DNA of 64,000 nucleotides from Variovorax sp. Root411 (GCF_001425205.1 NZ_LMDW01000020.1:99151-163150), one strand, 5' to 3'. Positions 36,368 to 44,737 are shown, counted from the first letter of the stretch. Made by a program: numbers and translations. The notes: a model not told the origin generated them from the letters alone.

Positions 36368-36463
36368 CGATCACGACGATGGGGTGCCTTGCGCAGCGAA
36401 ATAAAGGAGGAGGCCGCAGGCCGGGGGACATTCGCGGAGCAAGGCACCCCATCGTCGTGATCG
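36368..36463. repeat. Palindromic element, unit 2 (25-bp stem, inverted core)
   Basis: The arm 36368-36392 pairs perfectly with 36439-36463 over 25 bp. The 46-nt core 36393-36438 matches the reverse complement of unit 1's core at 45 of 46 positions. Near the core both stems share a GGGTGC block, but further out they diverge completely while staying self-complementary. Between units lie 42 nt. The rest of the 36064-36490 gap holds only the candidate small peptide. Confidence 0.85.
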
Positions 36464-36490
36464 CACCCCGAACCGAACAAATGCGTCGTC

Positions 36491-37054
36491 TCAAGTCCCC
36501 GAAGGCTCGGCCAGCAGCGCCTGAATCTTCTTCTCGGTAGTGCCGTAGCTGCCTTCGCCAAAGTGCGAATAGACGATCTTCCCCTGCTTGTCGATCAGGT
36601 ACACGGCCGGCCAGTACTGGTTCCGGAAGGCCTTCCAGGTGCCGTAGCTGTTGTCCTGCGCCACGGCATGCTTGATCTGCAGGCGCTCGATGGCATCCTT
36701 CACGTTCTTCGTCGATTTCTCGTACGCGAACTCCGGCGTGTGAACGCCCACGACGACCAGGCCCTTGTCCTTGTACTTCTCGTTCCACTCCTTCACGTAG
36801 GGCAGGTGGTTGAGGCAGTTGATGCAGGTGTAGGTCCAGAAGTCGACCAGCACCACCTTGCCGCGCAACTCGCTCAGCTTCAGCGGCGGCGAGTTGTGCC
36901 AGGTGTCGATGTTCTGGAACTCCGGCGCGGGCACGGCCTCGCCGGCCGGAACATCGCCGCCCATCGGCGAGGGCGCGGCAAAGGTCAGCGTGAGGGCTGC
37001 CGCAGAGGCCGCGATGGTGACGGCAAAGAAGAGGGCGGGAGAGCGAAAGCGCAT
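36491..37054 (-). CDS. TlpA-like periplasmic thioredoxin
   Basis: A 187-residue protein with an N-terminal signal (RSPALFFAVTIAASAAALTL) and a TlpA/ResA-type thioredoxin domain (about 40-185). Its active site is FWTYTCINC (Cys77/Cys80), the same unusual CINC form as in the DipZ-like protein at 31890-33623; the surroundings (NQYWPA-V-Y-ID-x-QGKI) also match it. It is therefore probably derived from the same ancestor and may be a soluble partner of DipZ. The start ATG 37054 follows GAAGGAACC. Confidence 0.9.
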   Translation of the reverse strand: MRFRSPALFFAVTIAASAAALTLTFAAPSPMGGDVPAGEAVPAPEFQNIDTWHNSPPLKLSELRGKVVLVDFWTYTCINCLNHLPYVKEWNEKYKDKGLVVVGVHTPEFAYEKSTKNVKDAIERLQIKHAVAQDNSYGTWKAFRNQYWPAVYLIDKQGKIVYSHFGEGSYGTTEKKIQALLAEPSGT

Positions 37055-37206
37055 GGCGGTTCCTTCGGAAGAGTGACGGGCGTTCGTCTGTGAACGGAGC
37101 CGATTCTTCGCCGGGCCACCCCGCCGCGGAGCGAAATGCGTATGCCTCTGTATCCGCGGGACGAACCCCACACACTACGTTTCACATCCCGCGCGGACGT
37201 GCGTGG

Positions 37207-38169
37207 TCAATCGACCCTGATGTTGCGCGAGCGGACCAGCGCACTCACCCTGGTCGTCTCGTCCTGCACGAACTTCGCGAACGCCTCGGGCGTGGTGCCC
37301 GCGGGTTCCAGGCCCAGCTGCAGCAGCTTCTGCCGCACGGCCGGATCGGCGACCGCCGCCTGCACCGCCTTGCCGAGCTTCTGCACGATGTCGACCGGTG
37401 TCCCCTTGGGCAGGAACACGCCGTTCCACTCGACCACGTTGTAGCCCGGCAGGCCCGACTCGGCCAGCGTCGGCACGTCGGGCAGCCCCGGCACGCGCTT
37501 GATGGAGCTCACGCCCAGCGCGCGCAGCTTGCCGCTCTTCACGTAGCCCAGCGTCGAGGCCACGTTGCCGAAGTAGGCCGACACCTGTTCGCCCATCACG
37601 TCGGTGAGTGCCGGCGCGCCGCCCTTGTAGGGCACGTGCATCAGGCCGATCTTCGCCTGCTCGTTCAATGCCTCGCCGGCCAGGTGCGAGCCGGTGCCGC
37701 CGCCCGCCGACGCGAAGCTCAGCTTGCCGGGGTTCTTGCGTGCGTAGTCGATGAACTCCGGCACCGTCTTGTAGGGCGCGGTCGCCGGCACCACGAGGAT
37801 CTGCGGCGCCGTGGCCACCAGCGACACGGGAATGAAGTCCTTCGCCGCGTCGAAGGGCAGCTTGCGCAGCGAGGGGTTCACCGAGAACGCCGATGCGTCG
37901 TACAGCACGGTGTAGCCGTCGGCCGCCGCCTTGGCCACGTTGTCGGCGCCGATCACGCCGCCCGCGCCCGGCTTGTTGTCGATCACGATCTGCTGGCCCA
38001 GCGCAGTGCTCATCTGCTGCGCGACGATGCGCGCGGTGTTGTCGGCACCGCCGCCCGCGGCATACGGCACCACCATGCGGATCGGCTTGTCGGGCCAGGC
38101 GGCCCAGCCCAGCAGTGGAGCGGCGCAGGCGGCCAGCGCCGCGACGGATTTCAGGAGTCGCTTGTTCAT
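37207..38169 (-). CDS. Bug-family (TctC-like) periplasmic solute receptor
   Basis: A 320-residue receptor with a Sec signal (1-23), then the family start WPDKPIRMVVPYAAGGGADN, the GQQIVIDNKPGAGG motif, HVPYKGGAPALTDVMG, and a C-terminal ARSRNIRVD-like end. Bug proteins bind carboxylates for tripartite tricarboxylate transporters; no TctA/TctB genes are in this window, so the membrane partner is encoded elsewhere. It is the last gene of the 42171-37207 operon, 23 nt after the amidohydrolase. Confidence 0.93.
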   Translation of the reverse strand: MNKRLLKSVAALAACAAPLLGWAAWPDKPIRMVVPYAAGGGADNTARIVAQQMSTALGQQIVIDNKPGAGGVIGADNVAKAAADGYTVLYDASAFSVNPSLRKLPFDAAKDFIPVSLVATAPQILVVPATAPYKTVPEFIDYARKNPGKLSFASAGGGTGSHLAGEALNEQAKIGLMHVPYKGGAPALTDVMGEQVSAYFGNVASTLGYVKSGKLRALGVSSIKRVPGLPDVPTLAESGLPGYNVVEWNGVFLPKGTPVDIVQKLGKAVQAAVADPAVRQKLLQLGLEPAGTTPEAFAKFVQDETTRVSALVRSRNIRVD

Positions 38170-38192
38170 GTCGATGTCTCGGGTCTTGTGGT

Positions 38193-39068
38193 TCAGGAAA
38201 AGTCGTAGAGCCGCGCCGGGTTGTCGACCAGCACGCGCCGGCGCTGCACTTCGTCGGGCACCCACTGGCTCAGCAGGTCAAAGAGCTGCGCGTCGTCGGG
38301 CTTGGCGGTGCGCTCCGTGGGATGCGGCCAGTCGCTGCCCCACACCACGCGTTCGGGCGCCTGCATCACCCACGCCCGCGCGAGCGCGACGGTGTCCGCA
38401 TAGCCGCTTTGCGCGCCGACCCGTGAGTCGAGGTACGCGCCGGACAGCTTGATCCAGGTGCGGCCGTTGTCGAGCAGCCGGTGCACCACGTCGAACGCGG
38501 GATGCGCCTGCGCATCGGGCTGCGGCATGCGCGCGAGATGGTCGAAGACGACGGTGCAAGGCAACCGCGCGACCAGCGCCGCGTGTTCCGCGATCTGGCC
38601 GGCGCTCCAATGCAGCTGCACATGCCAGCCGAGCGCATGCACCCGGTGCGCCAGCGGCTCGACCATGCCGAAGTCCGTCGCTGCATTCGTCGGCGTGTAG
38701 AGCGTGAAGCGGATGCCGCGGATGCCGCCCGCGTGCAGCCGTTCGAGTTCGGCGTCGCTCACATCGGGCCGTACTACCGCCACGCCGCGTGTGTGCTGCG
38801 CGCCCAGTTCGCGGATGGCCGCCAGCGTCACGCTGTTGTCGGTGCCGTGCACGCGCGGCTGCACGACCACCGTGCGCTGCGTGCCGATGCGCCGCTGCAG
38901 CAGGCGGTAATCGTCGGCGGTGGCATGGTCGAGCATGGCGTCGGGCGATCCGTGCAGCGCGAAGCGGCGGTCGAACACGTGCATGTGCGCGTCGCAGGCG
39001 TCTTCGGGCGCTGCATCGGTGGGTTCGCGTGTGCCGCTGCTGTGCGGCACCACGAGATCGGCGCGCAT
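38193..39068 (-). CDS. Amidohydrolase-family (amidohydrolase 2) metal hydrolase
   Basis: A 291-residue TIM-barrel hydrolase: CDAHMHVFDRRF supplies the metal-binding HxH, RGIRFTLYTPTNA follows, and the end carries VVWGSDWPHPTER with the catalytic Asp. The layout is that of PF04909 proteins such as 2-pyrone-4,6-dicarboxylate lactonase (LigI), so a lactone or cyclic carboxylate is a plausible substrate. It is co-transcribed with a CoA-transferase and Bug receptors; a 4-nt gap separates it from the CoA-transferase gene upstream. Confidence 0.85.
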   Translation of the reverse strand: MRADLVVPHSSGTREPTDAAPEDACDAHMHVFDRRFALHGSPDAMLDHATADDYRLLQRRIGTQRTVVVQPRVHGTDNSVTLAAIRELGAQHTRGVAVVRPDVSDAELERLHAGGIRGIRFTLYTPTNAATDFGMVEPLAHRVHALGWHVQLHWSAGQIAEHAALVARLPCTVVFDHLARMPQPDAQAHPAFDVVHRLLDNGRTWIKLSGAYLDSRVGAQSGYADTVALARAWVMQAPERVVWGSDWPHPTERTAKPDDAQLFDLLSQWVPDEVQRRRVLVDNPARLYDFS

Positions 39069-39072
39069 GGGC

Positions 39073-40266
39073 TCAGTCGCCCGTGTGGCTGGCGGCCGCT
39101 TTCGGGGCCAGCACGTGCTGCGTGTGCTGGCCCAGCGTGGGCGCCGCGAAGGGTTCGGGGCCGGGCGTGCGGCCGAACTTCACGGGACGGGTGAAGCCGC
39201 GGTACGAGCCCAGCGTAGGGTGCGCGAAGTTCGCGACCATGTCCTCGGCCAGCACCTGTTCGTCGTCGAACATGTCTTCCACCGTGCGGGCCGCGGCGCA
39301 GGGCACGTCCTCGCCGAACAGTTCTTCCCATTCGAGCGCGGTGCGTTCGGCCAGCGCGGCGCGAAGCTTCGGAACGATCTCCGCGAAATGCTGCGCGCGC
39401 TTGCGCACCGAGTCGTAGCGCTCGTCGCCGGCCAGCTCCTGCAGCCCGACCCTGGCGCACAGCGCCTGCCAGAAATGCGGCGTGTTGGCCGAGATGTAGA
39501 TGTGCCCTTCGCGGGTCGGATGGATGCCTGTGATGCCGCCCGAACGCATGTCGCGCCCCACGTCCTTCGGCTCGCCCTCGGCCCACACCATGCGCGCCGA
39601 CTGCATCGTGAGTGCGGAGCGCAGCAGCGACACGCCGACGAACTGGCCTTCGCCGCTCTTCTCGCGCTCGTACAACGCCGAGGCCACGCCCGCGGCGACC
39701 AGCGCGGCCGCGTAGTAGTCGACCACCGAGCCGTAGATGATCTCGGGCGGCTCGCCGCGCTTGCCCTGCAGCGTGCACATGCCGGTCATGGTCTGCAGCA
39801 CCTGGTCGTAGCCGGCCTTCTCGCGCAGCGGCCCCGTCTCGCCGTAGCCCGTCACGGCGCAGTAGATGAGGCGCGGGTTCACGGCCCTCAGCTGGTCGTA
39901 GGCAATGCCCAGCCGCGGCGGCACGCTGGGGCGGAAGTTGTGCACCAACACGTCGGCCGTGCGCACCAGCGCCATCAGCGCGGCAAGGTCCTGGGGGTTC
40001 TTGAGGTCGAGCACCACGCCCAGCTTGCTGCGGTTGACGCCGACGAACGCGCGGCTCTCGGCCTCCAGCGACGACGGGTACTTGCGCAGGTTGTCGCCGG
40101 TGGGCGGCTCGATCTTGATGACCTCCGCGCCCTGGTCGGCCAGCAGCGAGCAGCCGTAGGGGCCTGCGATGTAGGCGCTCAGGTCGAGCACGCGCAGGCC
40201 GCTCAACGGCCCGGCGGGGCCTTGGCGGACGGGCAGGGACGCGTCGTCTGGGACGGTGGTGCTCAT
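39073..40266 (-). CDS. CaiB/BaiF-type CoA-transferase (class III)
   Basis: A 397-residue class III CoA-transferase: LSGLRVLDLSAYIAGPYGCS at the N-terminus, VIKIEPPTGD, VLVHNFRPSVPPRLGI and the catalytic-Asp region YGSVVDYYAAALVA. It transfers CoA to a carboxylic acid. With the CitE-like lyase in the same operon it could activate a hydroxy-dicarboxylate for cleavage (inference). The start ATG 40266 is separated from a GAGG Shine-Dalgarno-like sequence by a (GAAA)5 tandem repeat (see 40272-40291). Confidence 0.92.
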   Translation of the reverse strand: MSTTVPDDASLPVRQGPAGPLSGLRVLDLSAYIAGPYGCSLLADQGAEVIKIEPPTGDNLRKYPSSLEAESRAFVGVNRSKLGVVLDLKNPQDLAALMALVRTADVLVHNFRPSVPPRLGIAYDQLRAVNPRLIYCAVTGYGETGPLREKAGYDQVLQTMTGMCTLQGKRGEPPEIIYGSVVDYYAAALVAAGVASALYEREKSGEGQFVGVSLLRSALTMQSARMVWAEGEPKDVGRDMRSGGITGIHPTREGHIYISANTPHFWQALCARVGLQELAGDERYDSVRKRAQHFAEIVPKLRAALAERTALEWEELFGEDVPCAAARTVEDMFDDEQVLAEDMVANFAHPTLGSYRGFTRPVKFGRTPGPEPFAAPTLGQHTQHVLAPKAAASHTGD

Positions 40267-40271
40267 GGGCT

Positions 40272-40291
40272 TTTCTTTCTTTCTTTCTTTC
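40272..40291 (-). repeat. Tetranucleotide tandem repeat in the CoA-transferase leader
   Basis: (TTTC)5 on the plus strand, i.e. (GAAA)5 in the mRNA, fills the 26-nt gap between the Bug stop codon (40293-40295) and the ATG at 40266. Repeat-number change would alter the spacing between the upstream GAGG and the start codon. Confidence 0.8.
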
Positions 40292-40292
40292 C

Positions 40293-41267
40293 TCAATCGG
40301 CGGTGATGTTCTGCTGCTTCGCCAGATTCTTCCAGCGCTCCACGTCCTCGGCGATGACGGTGCCGAACTGCGCCGGCGTGAGCGGGGTGGCGATGGCGCC
40401 TTCGCGCAGGAAGTTGGCGGTGATCTCGGGCCTTGCCAGGATCTGGTTGACGGCTCCGTTCAGCTTCGCGACCACGTCGGTCGGCGTGCCCGCCGGTGCC
40501 AGCAGGCCCCACCAGAGTTCGAACTCGTAGCCGGGCACGGCCGTGGCCATCGGCGTGAGATCGGGGGCGATGGGGCTGGGCTTCAGGCTCGTGATGCCGA
40601 CGGCGCGCAGCTTGCCGGCGCGCACCATCGGCAGCAGCGACGGGCCGCTGGAAATCAGCAGCTGCGTCTGGTTGCCGACGAGATCCGTCACGGCCGGGCC
40701 CATGCCCTTGTAGGGGATGTGCGCGATCTGCAGGTCGCCCACCTTGGCCTTGAGCAGCTCGGTGCCGAACTGGTTCACGCTGCCGGAGCCCGACGAGGCG
40801 TAGTTGTACTGGCCCGGCTTCGCCTTGATGGCGCCGATCAGCTCGGCCGGTGTCTTCGCGGGAAACTCGTTGTTGACCGCGACGATGAACGGGCCCTTGG
40901 CAAACATGGCCACGGGCGCGAGGCCCTTCACCGGATCGAAGGGCAGCTTCGACTGCACGGCCGCGTTGGTCGTCATGCTGGAGGACACGGCCACCAGCGT
41001 GTAGCCGTCCGGCGCCGCCTTGGCCACTTGACCCGTGCCGGTGTTGCCGCTGGCGCCGGGGCGGTTGTCGATGATCACGGGTTGCTTGAGCGCATCGCCG
41101 AGCTCCTTGGCGACCTGGCGCGCGAAGGTGTCGTTCGAGCCGCCAGCCGGGTAGGGCACGACGATCGTGATGGCCTTGGCGGGGTAGGTGGCCTGTGCGA
41201 ACGCGGTGCCGGTGAATGCGACGGCCGAGGCCACCGCGAGCGGACGAAGGAATGAAGGGATACGCAT
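40293..41267 (-). CDS. Bug-family periplasmic solute receptor
   Basis: A 324-residue Bug receptor with a signal peptide (LRPLAVASAVAFTGTAFA) and the family pattern YPAKAITIVVPYPAGGSNDT, QPVIIDNRPGASGNTG, HIPYKGMGPAVTDLVG. It is second in the operon, 34 nt after the CitE-like gene and 26 nt before the CoA-transferase. The ligand is presumably the acid that the operon's CoA-transferase activates (inference). The start ATG 41267 has CCGGAGAC upstream. Confidence 0.93.
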   Translation of the reverse strand: MRIPSFLRPLAVASAVAFTGTAFAQATYPAKAITIVVPYPAGGSNDTFARQVAKELGDALKQPVIIDNRPGASGNTGTGQVAKAAPDGYTLVAVSSSMTTNAAVQSKLPFDPVKGLAPVAMFAKGPFIVAVNNEFPAKTPAELIGAIKAKPGQYNYASSGSGSVNQFGTELLKAKVGDLQIAHIPYKGMGPAVTDLVGNQTQLLISSGPSLLPMVRAGKLRAVGITSLKPSPIAPDLTPMATAVPGYEFELWWGLLAPAGTPTDVVAKLNGAVNQILARPEITANFLREGAIATPLTPAQFGTVIAEDVERWKNLAKQQNITAD

Positions 41268-41301
41268 TTTTTTGTCTCCGGTTCTTTTTGAATAGGGAAG
41301 C

Positions 41302-42171
41302 TCAGCCGGGCAGCAGCCCCAGGCTGCGTGCGCTCTCGACGATGGCGCGCGCGCGGATCACGAAGGGGATGTCGATCATCTTTCCGTCCACCATGTAGGC
41401 GCCGACGCCCTTGGCATCGGCCTCTCGCGCCGCCTCGACCACCTTGCGGGCGTGCGCGATTTCTTCGTCGGTCGGCCGGAACACTTCGTTGGCGATGGCG
41501 ATCTGGCTCGGGTGGATGCAGGTCTTGCCGAGAAAGCCGAGGTCGCGCGCGAGCATCGCCTCGGCACGAAAGCCCTCGGCGTCGCGGATGTCGGCGAAGG
41601 CGCTGTCGTAGGCATACAAGCCCGCTTCGCCGGCCGCGATGCGCACCGTGAACATTGCCTGCCGGATCGCGGAGGGCTCGCGCCGCGCGATGCCCAGCGG
41701 CTCGAAGAGGTCGCCCAGCCCCAGCTGCAACCCCGCCACGCGCGGATGCGCCAGTGCGAGCTCGGCGGCCGTGCGCAGGGCAGCGGGTGTCTCGATGTTC
41801 AGCAGCAGGCCGATGGGCGCGTGCGCACCGTTGGCCCGCTCCGCGCGCTCGATGGCCTCGGCCGCCGTGCGCACATGTGCCGGGCTCTGCGGCTTGGGCA
41901 GGTTGATCAGGTGCACGCCGGCCTGCGCCACCGCTGCCACGTCGCGCTCGAAGTGCGGCGTGTCCATGGCATTGATGCGAACGATCAGCGTCTTTTGCGA
42001 CGCGGCCACATCGGCGCCGGCCAGCAGCTGGCGCACGGTTTCGCGCGCTTCGTCCTTGCGCGGCTCGGACACCGCGTCTTCTAGGTCGAGGCAGATGGCA
42101 TCCGCCGCACTGGCCAGTGCCTTGGCGAACAGCTCTGGGCGGGTGCCGGGAACGAAGAGTTTGCTTCTCAT
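41302..42171 (-). CDS. HpcH/HpaI-type CoA ester lyase (CitE-like)
   Basis: A 289-residue TIM-barrel lyase: RSKLFVPGTRPELFAKALAS, DAICLDLEDAVSEPRKDEAR (metal and CoA-binding region), IVRINAMDTPHFERDV, and GLQLGLGDLFEPLGI. This matches citrate-lyase beta, malyl-CoA or citramalyl-CoA lyases, which release acetyl-CoA. The promoter-proximal position opposite a LysR gene suggests it is the key enzyme. The exact acyl-CoA is not identifiable from sequence alone. Confidence 0.9.
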   Translation of the reverse strand: MRSKLFVPGTRPELFAKALASAADAICLDLEDAVSEPRKDEARETVRQLLAGADVAASQKTLIVRINAMDTPHFERDVAAVAQAGVHLINLPKPQSPAHVRTAAEAIERAERANGAHAPIGLLLNIETPAALRTAAELALAHPRVAGLQLGLGDLFEPLGIARREPSAIRQAMFTVRIAAGEAGLYAYDSAFADIRDAEGFRAEAMLARDLGFLGKTCIHPSQIAIANEVFRPTDEEIAHARKVVEAAREADAKGVGAYMVDGKMIDIPFVIRARAIVESARSLGLLPG

Positions 42172-42217
42172 GGATGCAGTGTCCGCAGTTCATGAGAGAA
42201 GAAAAACAGCCGTTCCC

Positions 42218-42227
42218 TGTGATCACA
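42218..42227. promoter_or_regulatory. TGTGATCACA palindrome, LysR/CitE-like divergent promoter
   Basis: A perfect 10-bp palindrome in the 75-nt gap between two divergent genes, 20 nt before the LysR start. It is a plausible LysR-type binding half or core; the regulator has not been matched to it. Confidence 0.45.
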
Positions 42228-42246
42228 TCGTAGAAAATCTATCTTC

Positions 42247-43158
42247 ATGGAAACGGCCTACCTGCAAAGCTTTCTTCTGGTGGTGGAATCGGGCTCGATG
42301 TCGGAGGCCGCTCGCCGGCTCGACCTGACGCCCGGCGCGGTGGCGCAGCAGATCCGCGCGCTCGAGCGAGAACTCGCCGCACCGCTACTCGCGCGCGCCG
42401 GCCGCACGGTGCAGCCGACCGAGGCGGGGCACCGGCTGGTGCAGCGGGCCCGCACGCTGCTGCGCGATGTGAGCGACATCAAGGCGATGCTCGGCAGCGA
42501 AGCGGCCAGCGGCGAGCTGGTCATCGGCACCATCAACACGGCCATCCACAGCCTGCTGCCAGACATCCTCGCGCGCTTCGTGAAGACGCATCCGGGTGTC
42601 AAGGTGTTCCTGCAGTCGGGCACCACCGCCACGCTCTACAAGGCGATGCAGCAGGGCGAGCTCGATGCGGCCGTGTGCCTGTACCCGTCGTTCGCGCTCG
42701 CGAAGACCTTCGACTGGGCGCTGCTGCGCGAGGAGCCGCTGGTGCTGCTCGCGCCCAGCCGCCTCGCGCGGCGCGACCCGCACGAGCTGCTGCGCACCTC
42801 GCCGCTCATCCGCTACGACCGCAATCTCGGCGGCGGCAAGCAGGCCGACCGCTACCTGCGCGCGGCGGACATCGTTCCGCAGGAGCGCTTCGAGCTCAGT
42901 TCACTGCTGGCCATCGCGATGATGGTCGACCGCGGCCTCGGCGTGTCGATCGTGCCTGACATCGCCTCGCCGCTGCTCGACGGGCAGCGCGTCGCCAAGA
43001 TCGCGCTGCCGCTGCCTTCCGAGACGCGGCGCTTCGGCATCCTGTGGTCGAGGGCTTCACCACGGCTGAAGCTGATCCACGGCTTTGTCGAGAGCGCAGG
43101 GCTGGTCACGGCGGGAAAGGTCAATGGCAACGGCTCGCGCAAGCCGGCTGGCCGCTAG
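42247..43158 (+). CDS. LysR-family transcriptional regulator
   Basis: A 303-residue LTTR: winged HTH at residues 3-62 (LLVVESGSMSEAARRLDLTP, GAVAQQIRALERELAAPLL), then the substrate-binding fold from about 90. It is divergent from the CitE-like lyase operon, its likely target, with an inducer presumably equal to the transported acid. Its last four bases overlap the end of the convergent ModA-like gene. Confidence 0.93.
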   Translation: METAYLQSFLLVVESGSMSEAARRLDLTPGAVAQQIRALERELAAPLLARAGRTVQPTEAGHRLVQRARTLLRDVSDIKAMLGSEAASGELVIGTINTAIHSLLPDILARFVKTHPGVKVFLQSGTTATLYKAMQQGELDAAVCLYPSFALAKTFDWALLREEPLVLLAPSRLARRDPHELLRTSPLIRYDRNLGGGKQADRYLRAADIVPQERFELSSLLAIAMMVDRGLGVSIVPDIASPLLDGQRVAKIALPLPSETRRFGILWSRASPRLKLIHGFVESAGLVTAGKVNGNGSRKPAGR

Positions 43159-43844
43159 GCCGGCTCCATGCCATGCCGGCGCTTGGCTTCCTCGGTGGCC
43201 GCCGAAGCGAAGTAGGCGAGCAGCGCATTGGCCGCATCCGGCTTCGATGCATTCCTCACCGGCGCCGCGCTGAAGACCGTGGTGATCTGGATCGCTGGCG
43301 GCAGCGGCCCCAGCAGCGCGATACCTTCGACGCCGATCAGTTCGCTGAACTGCTGGAAGCCCAGCGAGGCTTCTCCCCGCGCGATCAGGGAGCCCACGGG
43401 CACGCCTGGCGGCGCCTGCACCAGCCGGCCTTTGATGGCGTCCGCGATGCCCCAGCGCTCGAACAGCGCGGCCAGCGCCACGCCGCTGGGGCCGGTCGAG
43501 CAGGCGATGACGGCGGCGTCCAGCACGGCACGCCGCACCGCTTCTTCCGTAGAGATGTCGACCCGCGCCGCGTTCGCGGCGACGGCCACGGCAACGCCGG
43601 AGCGCACTACGTCCGTCTTGCGCGATGCGTCCAGCTTGCCGGCCGCGCACAGCTTGTCGATGGCGTCCGAGGCGAGAACCACCACGTCGAATGGCTCGCC
43701 GGCCGAAACGCGCCGTACGGCATCCACGCCGCCCACCGCTTCGATGGAAACCGGCACGCCGCTCGCGCGCGTGTACGCCGCGGCAAGTTCCAGCAGCAGG
43801 CCTTTCGTGGCCATGGAGCAGATGCCCTTGATGGAATCCGGCAT
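43155..43844 (-). CDS. ModA-like substrate-binding protein without signal peptide
   Basis: A 229-residue type II periplasmic-binding-protein fold: TKGLLLELAAAYTRASGVPV, EPFDVVVLASDAIDKL, STGPSGVALAALFERWG and LGFQQFSELIGV. This is the molybdate-binding-like (SBP_bac_11) pattern. It starts MPDSIKGICSMATKG with no hydrophobic leader, so it should be cytoplasmic. It is the last gene of the gallate operon, 2 nt after the DUF1932 dehydrogenase gene. Its role is unknown; it may bind a pathway acid in the cytosol (inference). Confidence 0.8.
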   Translation of the reverse strand: MPDSIKGICSMATKGLLLELAAAYTRASGVPVSIEAVGGVDAVRRVSAGEPFDVVVLASDAIDKLCAAGKLDASRKTDVVRSGVAVAVAANAARVDISTEEAVRRAVLDAAVIACSTGPSGVALAALFERWGIADAIKGRLVQAPPGVPVGSLIARGEASLGFQQFSELIGVEGIALLGPLPPAIQITTVFSAAPVRNASKPDAANALLAYFASAATEEAKRRHGMEPA

Positions 43845-43846
43845 GG

Positions 43847-44737
43847 TCACTCGCGCCCGATGAGCCGGTCCGAGTAGGCCTGCCAGTCGCTCGAGGCGTC
43901 GAGCCCGTCGAACAGGCCCTCGCGCGCCATCGCGGCGACCCAGTCCTGCTTCGCCGCGATGGCGGCCGTCATCAGCGGATCGAAGCCGGCCTCGCGCACG
44001 GTCTGCGCCGCCTCGCGCATTTCCTCGGCGCGGCGCTTGCCGTGCTGCACCACGCGGCTGAAGAAATAGGCGCCTTGTCTGTCCCAGTCGATCTGCGGAA
44101 AGGTTTCCTTCAGCGTGGGCAGCACGTGCTCCTCCACGCCGTAGCGCCTTGCGGTGGTGTAGCTTTCGATGACCAGCGCCTCCAACCCCTTGATCATGAT
44201 GCTGCGGCTCATCTTGATCGCGGAGGCGACGCCGAGCCGGTCGCTGACCACGCGGACGTCCATGCCCCAGCCGCCCAATGTCCCGGCCAGCGCTTCGGCC
44301 TGCGGGCCGCCCAGCAGCATCGGCACGCGGATGCCGTAGGGCGGAACCGAGGTCATGACACCGGCCTCGACATAGGCCACGCCCGCGGCCTCCAGCGCCG
44401 CCGCGGCGCGCTGCTTGGTGCCGGGCGATGCGGAGTTGAGATCGAGGAAGCGGGCGCCTGAGCGCGCGTGGCCTGCGGCTTCCACGGCCACGGCGAGCGT
44501 GTTGGAGGCGGTGACCGCCGAGACGAGCAGGCCGGCGTGGCTGCAGAGCTCCTGCATGCCGCTCGCCACGCGCATCCCTTCGTCTTGCGCCGCCGCGCGC
44601 GTAGCCGCGCCCGCGGCGGGATCGGCGAAGCGCTTGTCCCACACCCAGACGGCATCCACGCCGTTCTGCGTACGCAGGCCGCGCCCGAAGATGCCGCCTA
44701 CTTCGCCATAACCGATGAGGCCCAGTGTCGTTCCCAT
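43847..44737 (-). CDS. NAD(P)-dependent dehydrogenase with DUF1932 domain
   Basis: A 296-residue beta-hydroxyacid-dehydrogenase-like protein. The Rossmann start TLGLIGYGEVGGIFGRGL (GxGxxG) and FLDLNSASPGTK are typical of 6-phosphogluconate/3-hydroxyisobutyrate-type enzymes, and the helical half (VASAIKMSRSIMIKGLEAL) is DUF1932. The conserved Lys of IKMSRS would be catalytic. The substrate is unknown; in this operon it could act on a hydroxy- or oxo-dicarboxylate. The gap to the next gene (ModA-like) is 2 nt. Confidence 0.88.
   Translation of the reverse strand: MGTTLGLIGYGEVGGIFGRGLRTQNGVDAVWVWDKRFADPAAGAATRAAAQDEGMRVASGMQELCSHAGLLVSAVTASNTLAVAVEAAGHARSGARFLDLNSASPGTKQRAAAALEAAGVAYVEAGVMTSVPPYGIRVPMLLGGPQAEALAGTLGGWGMDVRVVSDRLGVASAIKMSRSIMIKGLEALVIESYTTARRYGVEEHVLPTLKETFPQIDWDRQGAYFFSRVVQHGKRRAEEMREAAQTVREAGFDPLMTAAIAAKQDWVAAMAREGLFDGLDASSDWQAYSDRLIGRE

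Noticed and set aside
36228..36463. Attachment site or integron attC-like site for a mobile element
   Set aside because: No integrase, gene cassettes or flanking direct repeats are visible. The structure is kept as an unexplained repeat.
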